64,000 bases of DNA. It comes from JACJVV01 sp047602755. GTDB lineage: Archaea; Nanobdellota; Nanobdellia; Woesearchaeales; JACJVV01. The notes beneath the pieces are model-generated. The model had not been told where the DNA came from. It saw only the letters and a list, made by a program, of their open reading frames with translations, and ran no database searches. The stretch spans positions 124,001 through 188,000 of the forward strand of contig JBLKOM010000003.1 of NCBI GenBank assembly GCA_047602755.1. Direction: 5' to 3'. A program made the translations under genes and the position numbers. How positions within the stretch are numbered: the stretch's first letter is position 1; each line of letters opens with the position of its first letter. Shown here in pieces: positions 17,443-26,538 of the stretch.

Positions 17443-18285
17443 TTATTGCATTTCTTTTTCTATCTCTTTTTGAATGGAAGAATTTTTGTTTAAATGAATT
17501 TCAATTGGTGAAAAATGACCTTCTTGATTAATATTAACTTTTCTTATATTATCCAGATGAAGTAATGGAATAAATGTAATTACCTTATCTTCTTTAGTAT
17601 CACCAGGGGTTAAATCTTCAAAAAAAACTTTATTTTTATTATTATCATATAAATGCTCTATTTTCTCAAATAAATGTCCCATTAGGACAGAAACATCAGG
17701 ACTTTTTTTTGGTATCTCAAGTTCTAAAGTAGGCATTCTCCTTAAAATTCTCCTCTCTTTGACTTCTAAAGCTTTTTCTAATGCATCAACCAAATCATAT
17801 ATAGATACTTTTCTTTTTCGAGGTTGAGGAGTTCTAGGAATTAATTTATGTGCATCAATTTCCTGTATTTGACTAGGCAATACTTCATCAGTCATATCAA
17901 GCATATCTTCCTCATCTGAGTCTTGAGTATTTGCAAATAATTGATCTAAAGCATTAATATCTCCTTCTAATAATCTAATAGATTTTATTTTTAATAGCAT
18001 TGCAGCAGCTAATATCATTTTACCAGAAACTCTAAAGTCATGTTCTTTTAATTTTTTTATGATAAGCAAATATTCTTTGGTCAAAAGTTTAATATCAATA
18101 TTCCAGGGGTCCATCTTGTTACTATTAACTAATTCCATAATAATAGTCTTCCAAGTAACATCATCTTTTCTTACAATAAGATCAATAACTGTTTGATGAC
18201 CACTCTGGTTAGACAACTTTGAAATTTCTTGCTCAATTTCTTGAGTTTTAGCTTTTATAACTTCATCATCCATTGCATCTGTCAT
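17443..18285 (-). CDS. scpA: Segregation and condensation protein A (ScpA, kleisin)
   Basis: A 280-residue kleisin. The N-terminal signature is clear: NSNKMDPWNIDIKLLTKEYL (about 58-77), followed by FRVSGKMILAAAMLLKIKSI (about 89-108), which binds the SMC neck. The middle is acidic and disordered. The C-terminal 80 residues would form the winged helix that closes on the SMC head (for example FIPLLHLDNIRKVNINQEG). It bridges the SMC heads in the condensin that organises chromosomes. Neither smc nor scpB is in the window. It follows prefoldin/ftsY in orientation, with a 119-bp gap to pfdA. Confidence 0.92.
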   Translation of the reverse strand: MTDAMDDEVIKAKTQEIEQEISKLSNQSGHQTVIDLIVRKDDVTWKTIIMELVNSNKMDPWNIDIKLLTKEYLLIIKKLKEHDFRVSGKMILAAAMLLKIKSIRLLEGDINALDQLFANTQDSDEEDMLDMTDEVLPSQIQEIDAHKLIPRTPQPRKRKVSIYDLVDALEKALEVKERRILRRMPTLELEIPKKSPDVSVLMGHLFEKIEHLYDNNKNKVFFEDLTPGDTKEDKVITFIPLLHLDNIRKVNINQEGHFSPIEIHLNKNSSIQKEIEKEMQ

Positions 18286-18411
18286 ATAAACATAAAAGAA
18301 ATCCTAATATAAAAATCTTATTGAAATGAACAAAAAATGTTGTAATCTACGAAAAAACATATAAATATCTGAATTAATTGATATTTAAATGGTATTGGGG
18401 GTGTTTTTGGA

Positions 18412-18822
18412 ATGACAGAACTTAAAGTAGATGAAGAAATATCAGACGATATGAATCAATTAGACCAAAAAGATAGAAATAACTCTGATGATAAAACAGT
18501 TAGCAGATCTAGTGATACTTTAGAATTAGGTGGACATATTGAATTAACAGGTTTTGTTGGATTAATGCCTGGTTCCATGACCATTATTAAAAAGATAGTT
18601 GGTACATATACTAAGAGATATACTGATCTTGTAAAGGATTTCCAAAAATTAAATTTAGCCATGAAACCAATACACCATACAACTGATAAGCCTAAAATAT
18701 TTCATATTAACGCTAAAATGATTCATGAAGGAAGAGTAACAGCCTCTGAGGCTGAAGATAGAAATATATTTCATGCAATTGATTCAGCATTAAAAAAAAT
18801 TGAAGCAGAAATAACAAGATAA
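18412..18822 (+). CDS. HPF/RaiA-like ribosome-associated domain protein
   Basis: A 136-residue protein with an acidic disordered N-terminus (about 1-40), then a beta-alpha-beta-beta-beta-alpha domain: IELTGFVGL, a helix with KRYTDLV, strands, and a final helix RNIFHAIDSALKKIEAEI. The end is very like that of hibernation-promoting factors (AIDxALxKLExQL). Such proteins sit in the decoding centre and silence idle ribosomes. The conserved basic patches are weak, so another member of the fold is possible. A strong GGGGGTG lies 9 nt before the ATG, and a CATATAAATAT box is further upstream. This gene therefore has a 5' leader, unlike most neighbours. Confidence 0.55.
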   Translation: MTELKVDEEISDDMNQLDQKDRNNSDDKTVSRSSDTLELGGHIELTGFVGLMPGSMTIIKKIVGTYTKRYTDLVKDFQKLNLAMKPIHHTTDKPKIFHINAKMIHEGRVTASEAEDRNIFHAIDSALKKIEAEITR

Positions 18823-18853
18823 AGATGAAATATTTTGAATTTTTTATTTCGTT

Positions 18854-19132
18854 TTAATCCATATTTTTTAGAGGTCTACTTTTCATGGCTATTACATTAA
18901 AATTTTTAATCTTAGAAATTTCTTTTTTCAAAAATTCTATCTCTTTTTGTAATTCTTTTATTAATTCATAATTATAATCAGTATTCAAACGGTTTTCTTC
19001 AACAACTTTGCTTAAATCAGAAGTTCTACTAATTTTTTTCTCAAAATCTTTTACCCAATAATCCATCTCTTGTTTAAGAGTTTCCTCTTGTATTGAATTT
19101 GCTTTTTTATTTTGCTTTAATTTTTGCGACAT
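18854..19132 (-). CDS. Small coiled-coil hypothetical protein
   Basis: A 92-residue, Lys/Glu-rich protein. Residues about 10-75 are predicted helical, with a heptad-like stretch YELIKELQKEIEFLKKEI. No family is recognised. It is convergent with the HPF-like gene and divergent from NAD kinase. A TTTATATATA box lies upstream on the minus strand, which supports expression. Confidence 0.5.
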   Translation of the reverse strand: MSQKLKQNKKANSIQEETLKQEMDYWVKDFEKKISRTSDLSKVVEENRLNTDYNYELIKELQKEIEFLKKEISKIKNFNVIAMKSRPLKNMD

Positions 19133-19273
19133 TTATATTACCAGTATATATAAAACACTACTGATATTTAAACATGTGTTATTTTAAAAAGTAATTAATT
19201 GCTACTTAAGAATGAATTGTTTTAATATTAACTTAAGATAAACTATATAAACAAGCAATGATAAAATATAATA

Positions 19274-20038
19274 ATGAATATCAAAGATTATTTGAGTAAT
19301 ATAATTGTTGTTTATAAGTATGAGAATTGTGCTGCTTGTAATATGGTTAGTGCAATTTTAAACGAAATAGGTTATAAACATCGAATAAAAGTTCGCGATA
19401 ACACTTCACCAAAAGATTTCTTAAAAAAGGCATTAGTAATTATTGTTGGAGGAGATGGTACAGTACTTCGGACATGCCAAAAAATACGAAATGATTGTAT
19501 AATATTCTCAGTTAATAGTAACCCTATATTAACAGAGGGGTTTTTAACAAGAACAAAAGTTGATGATTTTAAAAAAAGGTTTTTATATTTTATACAAGGT
19601 AAAGCAAAAATTCGTGAATTACCGAGACTACAAGTTTTAGTTAACAATAAAAAAATACCTGGCTTAGCAGTAAATGAAATATCTATTTCACGTGAAAAAC
19701 CGTATTTAATGTATATTTATGATTTAAACAAAAATATTGAAAAAGCATCAGGAATTCTAGTTTCAACTCCTATTGGCTCAACAGCATGGACAAAATCTGC
19801 TGGTGGTAAAAAACTAAATATTAGAAATAAGTATATGGAATATGTAATAAGAGAACCCTATTTTGGTAAAATTTACAAAGTTAAGAAGAGGTATGGATTA
19901 GTTAAAGAATTTGTATTTAAGACAATTTCAGATGGAATTGTGGTTTTTGATTCTATAAATAGAGAATATAATATAAAATCTGAAGATTTAATATCTATTA
20001 AGTTTTCATCAAAAAAAATACTTTTTGTAGAATTTTAA
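19274..20038 (+). CDS. nadK: NAD kinase (ATP-NAD/polyphosphate-NAD kinase)
   Basis: A 254-residue enzyme that phosphorylates NAD to NADP. The nucleotide-binding GGDGT is at about 59-63 (VIIVGGDGTVLR), the NE motif in AVNEISISR at about 134-142, and the glycine-rich STPIGSTAWTKSAGG at about 164-178. The C-terminus is beta-rich, as in the family. The length is typical of archaeal forms. The ATG lies about 25 nt after a TATATAAA-like box, so it is probably leaderless. The next gene begins 11 nt after its stop. Confidence 0.92.
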   Translation: MNIKDYLSNIIVVYKYENCAACNMVSAILNEIGYKHRIKVRDNTSPKDFLKKALVIIVGGDGTVLRTCQKIRNDCIIFSVNSNPILTEGFLTRTKVDDFKKRFLYFIQGKAKIRELPRLQVLVNNKKIPGLAVNEISISREKPYLMYIYDLNKNIEKASGILVSTPIGSTAWTKSAGGKKLNIRNKYMEYVIREPYFGKIYKVKKRYGLVKEFVFKTISDGIVVFDSINREYNIKSEDLISIKFSSKKILFVEF

Positions 20039-20049
20039 GTATATTAAAA

Positions 20050-20295
20050 ATGTCAGATAAAAAAACAATTGATGATCTTGAAAAAGAAATACAGGATAAT
20101 GAATTAACCAAAGAACAATTATTTGAATGGTTTAAAGAAGAAATTGAAAGAAAGAATAAAGAAATAAATCAATTAAAAAAAGATAATGAACTCCTTTTTA
20201 AAACTGCACTAAAAGCTAATGAGAAAAAAATATTAGATCCAGATTATGTAAAAAAAGATATTGAACATAATCAAAAAAATATTGATAATAAATAA
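20050..20295 (+). CDS. Small coiled-coil hypothetical protein downstream of NAD kinase
   Basis: An 81-residue, highly charged protein that is helical throughout (TKEQLFEWFKEEIERKNKEI), with a heptad pattern to about residue 55. It starts 11 nt after nadK and is surely on the same transcript. I recognise no family. Its composition (Lys/Glu/Asn) is that of a helical adaptor or of a simple filler protein. It is convergent with the PEPCK-fold gene. Confidence 0.55.
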   Translation: MSDKKTIDDLEKEIQDNELTKEQLFEWFKEEIERKNKEINQLKKDNELLFKTALKANEKKILDPDYVKKDIEHNQKNIDNK

Positions 20296-20318
20296 AAAAA
20301 TAGTTTTACGAATTAATC

Positions 20319-22253
20319 TTAATCATCAATTATTATACTCTCACCTTGAATAATCTTTTCAAATTCTTCAAGTTTTGCATCATTTAAAAATAATTCAATA
20401 ATTTGTTTTCCTTTAGGATCTAACTCATCACAAAGAAATTGTTTTAATTCACTCTTAAAGTAATCATCCAATATTTTACTTCCCTTTGCATAAGTCTCTT
20501 TATCAACTTCAGGTTGTAATTCTGGCTTTAAAAAATGTTCATGAATTGTTTGACCTTCAATAGTTACTTTGTTTAAAGAATAGCCTAATAAAGTTGATTT
20601 TGCAGGAGTAAGATCTTCAGCCATAAATCTTACACCACCCCGTCTTGCTAAATATTCACGCATAATCCATTCAGGCATAAAACCAACATTCCATGCACCA
20701 ACATTCCCTACAGGACATAAAACATAATGCACCTCAGGATTATCAATTATTTGTTTAAGCAGCATATTTGCTTGAGTTACTTTTTTACCTGTAGCAAATG
20801 GCCAATATGAACCTACACCTTCTGAACTCATGCCTTCAGTATCAATAATACTAGGGTTAGCAAATCCTCTTGGTGAAACAAGTCTCCATATCCATGCTAT
20901 TGCAGGCGGTAATATTTGAATAAAACCAATAATACCATATGATGGATGCTCTTTTGTACATGGTGGTGTTCTAATTCCAAAACTTCTTACATCAATATAA
21001 GTTGGTTTCTCAATTACAGATGGAATATCTTGCTTTGGAACAACAACTCTAGGATTAGGGCATGGTTTATTGTTTGAATCTATTGTATGTTCCCAAAGAA
21101 GAGCTGTACTTCCAGGTTTTGCATCAATATTTAGAAATAATAAAGGTAGATTTGGATGAATTGTTAAAGATTCAATATCAATATCTGTTCCATAATTTGT
21201 TATATGATTTACACGAATAAACCAACCATTTTCTGCATCAATAACTCCTATCTTTCCATTTTTTTTTTGTACTTCATGATAACAAGAGCCCATGTCATCA
21301 ACCAAAGGATTAATTGTACAACCTTTTGGAAGAGTTATATATTCAGGTTCTTTTGTTACAACATTCTTTGCTAAAAGAATTGAACCATCAACTTCTCTTT
21401 GAATATGTTGGTTCATTTCACTTTTACCACCACCTGAAGCACCTTCATGCATAATACTAATTTTATTTCCATAAGGAGTCATTACCTTAACAACAGCACA
21501 ATGATTTGTTAACCATCCCTCAAGTTCACCAAAATGTATTAATACACCATAGATTCCTTTTTTTGCACTTGGTCCTGGATAAAGATTATATGAAAATATT
21601 TCATAATTATTTTCTTGTCTATTATGAACTACTGCTTGTTTTTTATTAAAATGAGTATGCCTAAATGGTGGTGCAACATAAACAAAACATTTAGGTTCGA
21701 ATCCTTTTTTTATTTCAGAAGGATTAACAGTTCCTTGCAAAAGAGCTAATCCAAATGCAAAAAAAGCAGCATTTTTTGGGATTATTGCAATTGAATGAGC
21801 ACCATAATTGTCATGACCAGATATAAATGGAACAAGTATGACATCTTGATTTTTAATCCAATCAAATGTTTGCTCTCTTAATTCAGAAAAATCTTTTTTA
21901 AATTCATCTTTGTATCGTTTTTTATCAGTTGGGAAACCATCTCCAATTAACATAGTATCTGGATCACGTCTTCTCATATAATCTTCATAATAATTTGCAC
22001 TAATCCCATTTTTAACGGTTGCAATATAAGCTTCTTTTACAATCTCACCATTTGGCAATTCATATTCTACATCAAAGAATTTATTCTTTTTAACAGGTGC
22101 ACATAAATCATGTAATGTCATTAAATCATAAATTACTTCGCAAGATTTAATGCTACTAAGCCATTTAGCTCGCTCAGGTGTTAATAATATATTATTCCAT
22201 AAAACTTTTTCTTCTGATGAAGAGTTTTTTTTAGATTTTGAATCTTTGGTCAT
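20319..22253 (-). CDS. PEP-carboxykinase-fold P-loop protein, DUF4914-like, function unknown
   Basis: A 644-residue protein. HEGASGGGKSEM (269-280) is a kinase-1a-type P-loop like that of phosphoenolpyruvate carboxykinases (GxSGxGKT) but with three glycines and Glu after Ser. Further conserved-looking blocks are SGHDNYGAHSIAIIP (about 146-160), DDMGSCYHEV, CPNPRVVVP and SSEGVGSYWPFATGKK. The full length and these blocks recall the uncharacterised family DUF4914, which is distantly PEPCK-like. That family name is from memory and unverified. It is not a standard PEPCK, because the usual oxaloacetate/PEP-binding signatures are not evident. It is divergent from an aminotransferase across a 269-bp gap that holds only promoter-like A+T-rich sequence. 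Confidence 0.6.
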   Translation of the reverse strand: MTKDSKSKKNSSSEEKVLWNNILLTPERAKWLSSIKSCEVIYDLMTLHDLCAPVKKNKFFDVEYELPNGEIVKEAYIATVKNGISANYYEDYMRRRDPDTMLIGDGFPTDKKRYKDEFKKDFSELREQTFDWIKNQDVILVPFISGHDNYGAHSIAIIPKNAAFFAFGLALLQGTVNPSEIKKGFEPKCFVYVAPPFRHTHFNKKQAVVHNRQENNYEIFSYNLYPGPSAKKGIYGVLIHFGELEGWLTNHCAVVKVMTPYGNKISIMHEGASGGGKSEMNQHIQREVDGSILLAKNVVTKEPEYITLPKGCTINPLVDDMGSCYHEVQKKNGKIGVIDAENGWFIRVNHITNYGTDIDIESLTIHPNLPLLFLNIDAKPGSTALLWEHTIDSNNKPCPNPRVVVPKQDIPSVIEKPTYIDVRSFGIRTPPCTKEHPSYGIIGFIQILPPAIAWIWRLVSPRGFANPSIIDTEGMSSEGVGSYWPFATGKKVTQANMLLKQIIDNPEVHYVLCPVGNVGAWNVGFMPEWIMREYLARRGGVRFMAEDLTPAKSTLLGYSLNKVTIEGQTIHEHFLKPELQPEVDKETYAKGSKILDDYFKSELKQFLCDELDPKGKQIIELFLNDAKLEEFEKIIQGESIIIDD

Positions 22254-22522
22254 TTTTCTTTCCTTTTTAAATCTTATTTTTAAATAATTTAGCTATATTA
22301 AATTTTGATTACTTTTTTATTTTCTAATTATTTTACTTTATTTTATACTTAGTCTATTTTGATGTGTTTAGGATTATCTTAAAAACTTTGTTATTTTATG
22401 ATGCTAAAGATACGATTTTCGTATTACTAATTTATATATTAATTCAATATTTATTAATAATAATAAAAAATTTTTAAATTAGCTAATAATATAAATAGAA
22501 TATATTCGAATAAGACAAAAAA

Positions 22523-23806
22523 ATGAAACTAAATCCACAAGCTGAGGAATTAAATAAGATAGTTAATATTGAGAATTCTGTAATACTAAATTTATTGTCA
22601 GATAAAGGCAAAGCTATTTTTTTCCCAAAGAAAGGGATTTTAGCACAAACAGCTGATGCTAAAGGGAAAAAAATTAATGCAACAATTGGAGCAGCATTAG
22701 AAGAAGATGGAAGTCCTATGCGATTAAACTGCATAGAAAAACAAATTAATATTAGACCAGAAGATGCATTTCCATATGCTTCTAGCTTTGGTAAGATTGA
22801 ATTAAGAAATAAATGGAAGCAAATGATAATTGAGAAAAATCCAGGACTAAAAAATAAAAATTTTAGTCTTCCTGTTGTTACATGCGCCTTAACTCATGCA
22901 ATTTCAATTGCAGGATATATGTTTATTAACCCTGGAGATAAAATAATATCTCCTGATCTTTATTGGGGGAATTATAGACTAACTTTACAAAATGCTTATG
23001 ATGGAGTAATAGATACATTTAATACATTTAAAGATAATAAATTTGATGTTGAAAGTTTTGCAAATAAAATTAATGAAACAATAGGGAAGAAAATAATTCT
23101 TTTAAATTTTCCTAATAATCCCTCTGGATATTCATTGACTCAAGAAGAAGCTAATAATATTCTCCAGACAATAAAGAAAGCAGCAGAACAAGGAAATAAA
23201 ATTGTTGTTTTGATAGATGATGCATATTTTGGATTAGTTTATAAAGATGGAATAAAAAAAGAATCATTATTTTCTGATCTTTGTGATGTCCATGAAAATG
23301 TATTAGCTGTTAAAATTGATGGTGCAACAAAAGAAGATTATGTTTGGGGATTTAGAGTTGGTTTCTTAACATTTGGAATAAAGAATGGTTCTGATAAGTT
23401 GTATGATGCGTTAATGAGTAAAGTTGCAGGAGCCATACGTGGAAATATATCAAATGATTCACATTTAAGTCAATCTATTGTACTAAATGCATTTTTAGAT
23501 TCTGAATATAATATACAAAAAAAAGAAAAATATGAAATAATGAAAAAGAGATATCATGAAGTTAGAAAAGTGTTAAGTAAAAATGATTATTCATCTGAAT
23601 TTTCTGCATTACCATTTAACTCTGGTTACTTTATGTGTGTTAAAGTTAAAAAAGATGCTGAGAAAATACGTCAACTTCTTTTAGAAAAATATGATACAGG
23701 AGTTATTGCTTTAGATGATTTATTAAGAATCGCTTTTTCTGCAGTAAAAACAAAAGATATTCCTTTATTATTTGATAATATATTTAATGCTTGTAAAGAA
23801 GCTTGA
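22523..23806 (+). CDS. PLP-dependent class I/II aminotransferase
   Basis: A 427-residue fold-type I aminotransferase. NFPNNPSG at 195-202 and DDAYFG at 232-237 contact PLP. The Schiff-base lysine is probably K270 (KIDGATKEDYVWG), with R278 in the following WGFRVGF. The N-terminal 60 residues form a longer arm than in aspartate aminotransferase. The substrate cannot be read from the sequence. Together with MetA and LeuA nearby, a role in amino-acid synthesis is plausible. The ATG is about 27 nt from an AATATAAATA box, so the gene is probably leaderless. Confidence 0.88.
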   Translation: MKLNPQAEELNKIVNIENSVILNLLSDKGKAIFFPKKGILAQTADAKGKKINATIGAALEEDGSPMRLNCIEKQINIRPEDAFPYASSFGKIELRNKWKQMIIEKNPGLKNKNFSLPVVTCALTHAISIAGYMFINPGDKIISPDLYWGNYRLTLQNAYDGVIDTFNTFKDNKFDVESFANKINETIGKKIILLNFPNNPSGYSLTQEEANNILQTIKKAAEQGNKIVVLIDDAYFGLVYKDGIKKESLFSDLCDVHENVLAVKIDGATKEDYVWGFRVGFLTFGIKNGSDKLYDALMSKVAGAIRGNISNDSHLSQSIVLNAFLDSEYNIQKKEKYEIMKKRYHEVRKVLSKNDYSSEFSALPFNSGYFMCVKVKKDAEKIRQLLLEKYDTGVIALDDLLRIAFSAVKTKDIPLLFDNIFNACKEA

Positions 23807-23871
23807 TAGTAATATAGTTAGATTAACATAGTTAGTTTATTATAATAAAAATCTTTATTTATAACAAAACA

Positions 23872-24654
23872 TCATTTTAAAGAAACTGGCATATGTTCTT
23901 TTACAAAAGCAATTGCTTGATTAGAAGTAGCAAAAAAATTATCACGTTGCAAATACCTAGCAATTCTTTCATCAGTATAACCAAAAAAATCTCCTTTTGT
24001 TCCATTGGAAAACCATTTTGGTATACCTACTTTTTCTAAGTCAGCAACTCCTAGATGTTTTAAATAATATGATGAAGAGATCATATCGCCTATTACAAAA
24101 CCAATGCAATGATTTTCTGTTTGTGAGATGACATAATCAATTTCTTCAGTAGGAACAAATGGAAGCATTGGTTTCATATAAACAAATGTAGGAATACCTG
24201 CATTATGTAATCTAACAATTGTTTCAATTCTTTGTTCTGGAGATGGGACATTCTTTTCTATTTTCTTTGCAGTAGCATATCCTATAAGTGAGACAAATGC
24301 AACAAGTTCATGATTACGTTTTTTCATATCTTCGTAAGTTTCAGTTAAATGTTCAACAGTACTATCAAATAAATTTTGTTTTGTTGCAAATGATATATCA
24401 ACGCCCCATTTTGCAATTTCTTCTATTAAAGTTGATGCAAAAGCAGGATTTGCAAATATTTCACTATCGCATCCGAGTTTAACAAGTTTAACATTATGGT
24501 CTAATTTAAGATCTGCCATCTCTTTTATTATTTCAGAGATTGTTTGTTCAGAATCTATTTTATAATCAGGAGAAAGAGTATAACAATAGGCACAACTAAA
24601 TACACATTCTCCTCCTACCGACATATAAGCAGTATCATTGTCTAGTCTGAACAT
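23872..24654 (-). CDS. Radical SAM protein of unknown substrate
   Basis: A 260-residue protein with the radical SAM cluster motif near the N-terminus, C17-x3-C21-x2-C24 (CVFSCAYCY), then KLVKLGCDSEIFANP and a TIM-barrel-like remainder (SLIGYATAKKIEKNVPSPEQ resembles the SAM-binding part of spore-photoproduct-lyase-like proteins). I place the start at the ATG at 24654. A TTG nine bases earlier is possible, but an AATATTTATA box on the minus strand lies about 28 nt from the ATG, fitting a leaderless start there. No SPASM-type extra cysteine clusters are seen at the C-terminus. The substrate is unknown. Confidence 0.82.
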   Translation of the reverse strand: MFRLDNDTAYMSVGGECVFSCAYCYTLSPDYKIDSEQTISEIIKEMADLKLDHNVKLVKLGCDSEIFANPAFASTLIEEIAKWGVDISFATKQNLFDSTVEHLTETYEDMKKRNHELVAFVSLIGYATAKKIEKNVPSPEQRIETIVRLHNAGIPTFVYMKPMLPFVPTEEIDYVISQTENHCIGFVIGDMISSSYYLKHLGVADLEKVGIPKWFSNGTKGDFFGYTDERIARYLQRDNFFATSNQAIAFVKEHMPVSLK

Positions 24655-24690
24655 GTTAAACAAGAATGAAAAAGAGAATATAAATATTAT

Positions 24691-25599
24691 CTATTTTATT
24701 TCTTCTAATCTATAAGGTGTTAATTGATACACATAATAATTAATCCAATTACTGTAAAATAAAGTTGAGTGTGAGCACCATTTTACTATAGGATTCTTTA
24801 CATCATAATTTTCAGGTAACTCTATTTCTAATCCTTTTGCAATATCTCTTTCAAATTCTTGCTTTAAAGTTTGAGAATCATACTCTGAATGTCCTGTAAC
24901 AAAAATTTGTCTTTTATCTTTTGAAGCAACAATATAAACACCAGCCTCTTTAGATTCAGATACTAAATCCAATTGTGGAACTTTTAAGATCTCTTTTCTA
25001 TGAATTGTTGTATGTCTTGAGTGTGGTGCCCAAAATTCATCATCAAAACCTCTTACTAAATCAATATTAGAAGTTTTGCTATTAATGGTATGCTTAAATA
25101 CACCAAAAGATTTCTTATCTAGTTTATGTTTTCCAATTCCATAATGATAATATAACCCAGCTTGTGCTGCCCAACAAATATGTAAAGTTGAAGTTACATT
25201 TTTTTTTGACCATTCCATTATTTCTTTTAACTCATCCCAATAATTTACTTCTTCAAAGTTTAATTTCTCAACTGGAGCACCTGTTATAATCATACCATCA
25301 TATTTTTTATTTTTAATATCTGAAAATTTCTTATAGAAAAGATCAAGATGAATTTTTGGTGTTGTCTTACATATATGAGATTCTGGATGAATTAAATCAA
25401 CTTCAACTTGCAAAGGAGTATTTGATAATCTTCGCAATAATTGAAGTTCAGTTTTATGTTTCTCTGGCATAATGTTTAGTATTACAATTTTCAAAGGCCG
25501 TATATCTTGATGAATTGCACGTTTCTCAGTCATAATAAAGATTTTTTCTTTCTCTAAATCTTTTATTGCAGGTAATCCATCTTTTATTTTTATTGGCAT
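24691..25599 (-). CDS. metA: Homoserine O-acyltransferase MetA (probably acetyl-CoA-using)
   Basis: A 302-residue enzyme that acylates homoserine at the first committed step of methionine synthesis. The opening MPIKIKDGLPA is the usual MetA start, which favours the ATG at 25599 over a TTG two codons upstream. The catalytic C142 (HICWAAQAG) falls at the exact number known from E. coli, and H237 and E239 (TGHSEYD) are the partners. Position 111 is Glu (TGAPVEK). In characterised MetA enzymes Glu111 goes with acetyl-CoA and Gly111 with succinyl-CoA, so this is probably an O-acetyltransferase. The bacterial-type origin suggests acquisition by transfer. It is monocistronic. Confidence 0.92.
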   Translation of the reverse strand: MPIKIKDGLPAIKDLEKEKIFIMTEKRAIHQDIRPLKIVILNIMPEKHKTELQLLRRLSNTPLQVEVDLIHPESHICKTTPKIHLDLFYKKFSDIKNKKYDGMIITGAPVEKLNFEEVNYWDELKEIMEWSKKNVTSTLHICWAAQAGLYYHYGIGKHKLDKKSFGVFKHTINSKTSNIDLVRGFDDEFWAPHSRHTTIHRKEILKVPQLDLVSESKEAGVYIVASKDKRQIFVTGHSEYDSQTLKQEFERDIAKGLEIELPENYDVKNPIVKWCSHSTLFYSNWINYYVYQLTPYRLEEIK

Positions 25600-25706
25600 A
25601 AACAATTGTATTTTATTTTTATTTAAAAATTATATGGAATGAATAAAATAAACCAATGGACTTACATTAGAATAATACTTATAAAGTAAATTAATATAGT
25701 TATTTC

Positions 25707-26525
25707 ATGGCACAACGTATACAATCCCCATCATCTATAAATACTTACAAACAATGTCCAAGAAAATATTACTATATATACATAAAGAAACTCAAGACAT
25801 TACCTAGTATTCATCTAATTAGAGGTAGTATTACACATTCAGCATTAGAAGATTTTTTTAAAGTTGATATTGATAAACTCCCTGAGAATGATATCGAATT
25901 GTTATTAAAAGGACTTCTAAAAGATTTTTTAATGGTAAAATGGGAAGAATCTAAAAATCAACTTGAAGAGTTAGATATGACTGAGGCTCAAAGACTTTTC
26001 TATTATGAGGAGACTGAACAAATGCTTTTTATGTTTGTAGACAATTTAATAAAAAAACTTGCGAAGCATGAACAAGGATTTAAAGAAGCATTTAAGTTAT
26101 GGAAACCAAAAACTGAAGAAGAATTTATCTCTCAACAACACAGAGTTAAAGGATTTATTGATGCAATACATGAGATTGAAGATGAAATAATAGTTATGGA
26201 TTATAAAACATCAAAAAAAGATGTTATTACACCAGAATATAGATTACAATTAGCAATCTATGCACTTCTTTATCAAGAAAAATATGGAAAACTTCCAACA
26301 AAAGCAGGTATTAATTTTTTAAAGTTTGGTGAGCAAATGATTGAAGTAGATGAAGAATTATTAAAGTTAGCGAAATTTGAAATTGAACAAATACATGCTG
26401 CTACAGAATCTGATTTGAAACAAGATTATCCAAGAAAACCTTCACCATTATGCAAATGGCATTCAGGACAATGTGATTTCTATGAATTATGTTATGATAA
26501 TAATGGTAGATTAAAGGAAGAATAA
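25707..26525 (+). CDS. RecB/Cas4-family PD-(D/E)XK nuclease with Fe-S cluster cysteines
   Basis: A 272-residue nuclease of the PD-(D/E)XK superfamily. Active-site residues are H44 and E48 (ITHSALEDF), D152 (GFIDAI), and D165-x-K167 (VMDYKTSK), followed by the QLAIYALLY helix. Four cysteines, C17 (QCPRKYYY), C249, C256 and C262 (CKWHSGQCDFYELC), match the 4Fe-4S clasp of Cas4/AddB-like nucleases. Such enzymes resect DNA ends. No cas genes or CRISPR array are near, so this is more likely a repair enzyme than CRISPR adaptation. A TTATAAAG box at 25679-25686 is about 25 nt from the ATG. Confidence 0.88.
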   Translation: MAQRIQSPSSINTYKQCPRKYYYIYIKKLKTLPSIHLIRGSITHSALEDFFKVDIDKLPENDIELLLKGLLKDFLMVKWEESKNQLEELDMTEAQRLFYYEETEQMLFMFVDNLIKKLAKHEQGFKEAFKLWKPKTEEEFISQQHRVKGFIDAIHEIEDEIIVMDYKTSKKDVITPEYRLQLAIYALLYQEKYGKLPTKAGINFLKFGEQMIEVDEELLKLAKFEIEQIHAATESDLKQDYPRKPSPLCKWHSGQCDFYELCYDNNGRLKEE

Positions 26526-26538
26526 AAGTAAATAGTTA

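Noticed and set aside
21685..21710. tRNA T-loop-like GGTTCGAATCC
   Set aside because: Lies in the coding frame of the PEPCK-fold gene and has no acceptor or anticodon stems around it.
25707..26525. Cas4 of a CRISPR-Cas system
   Set aside because: Family resemblance is real, but no other cas gene or repeat array is in the window; a repair nuclease is more likely.
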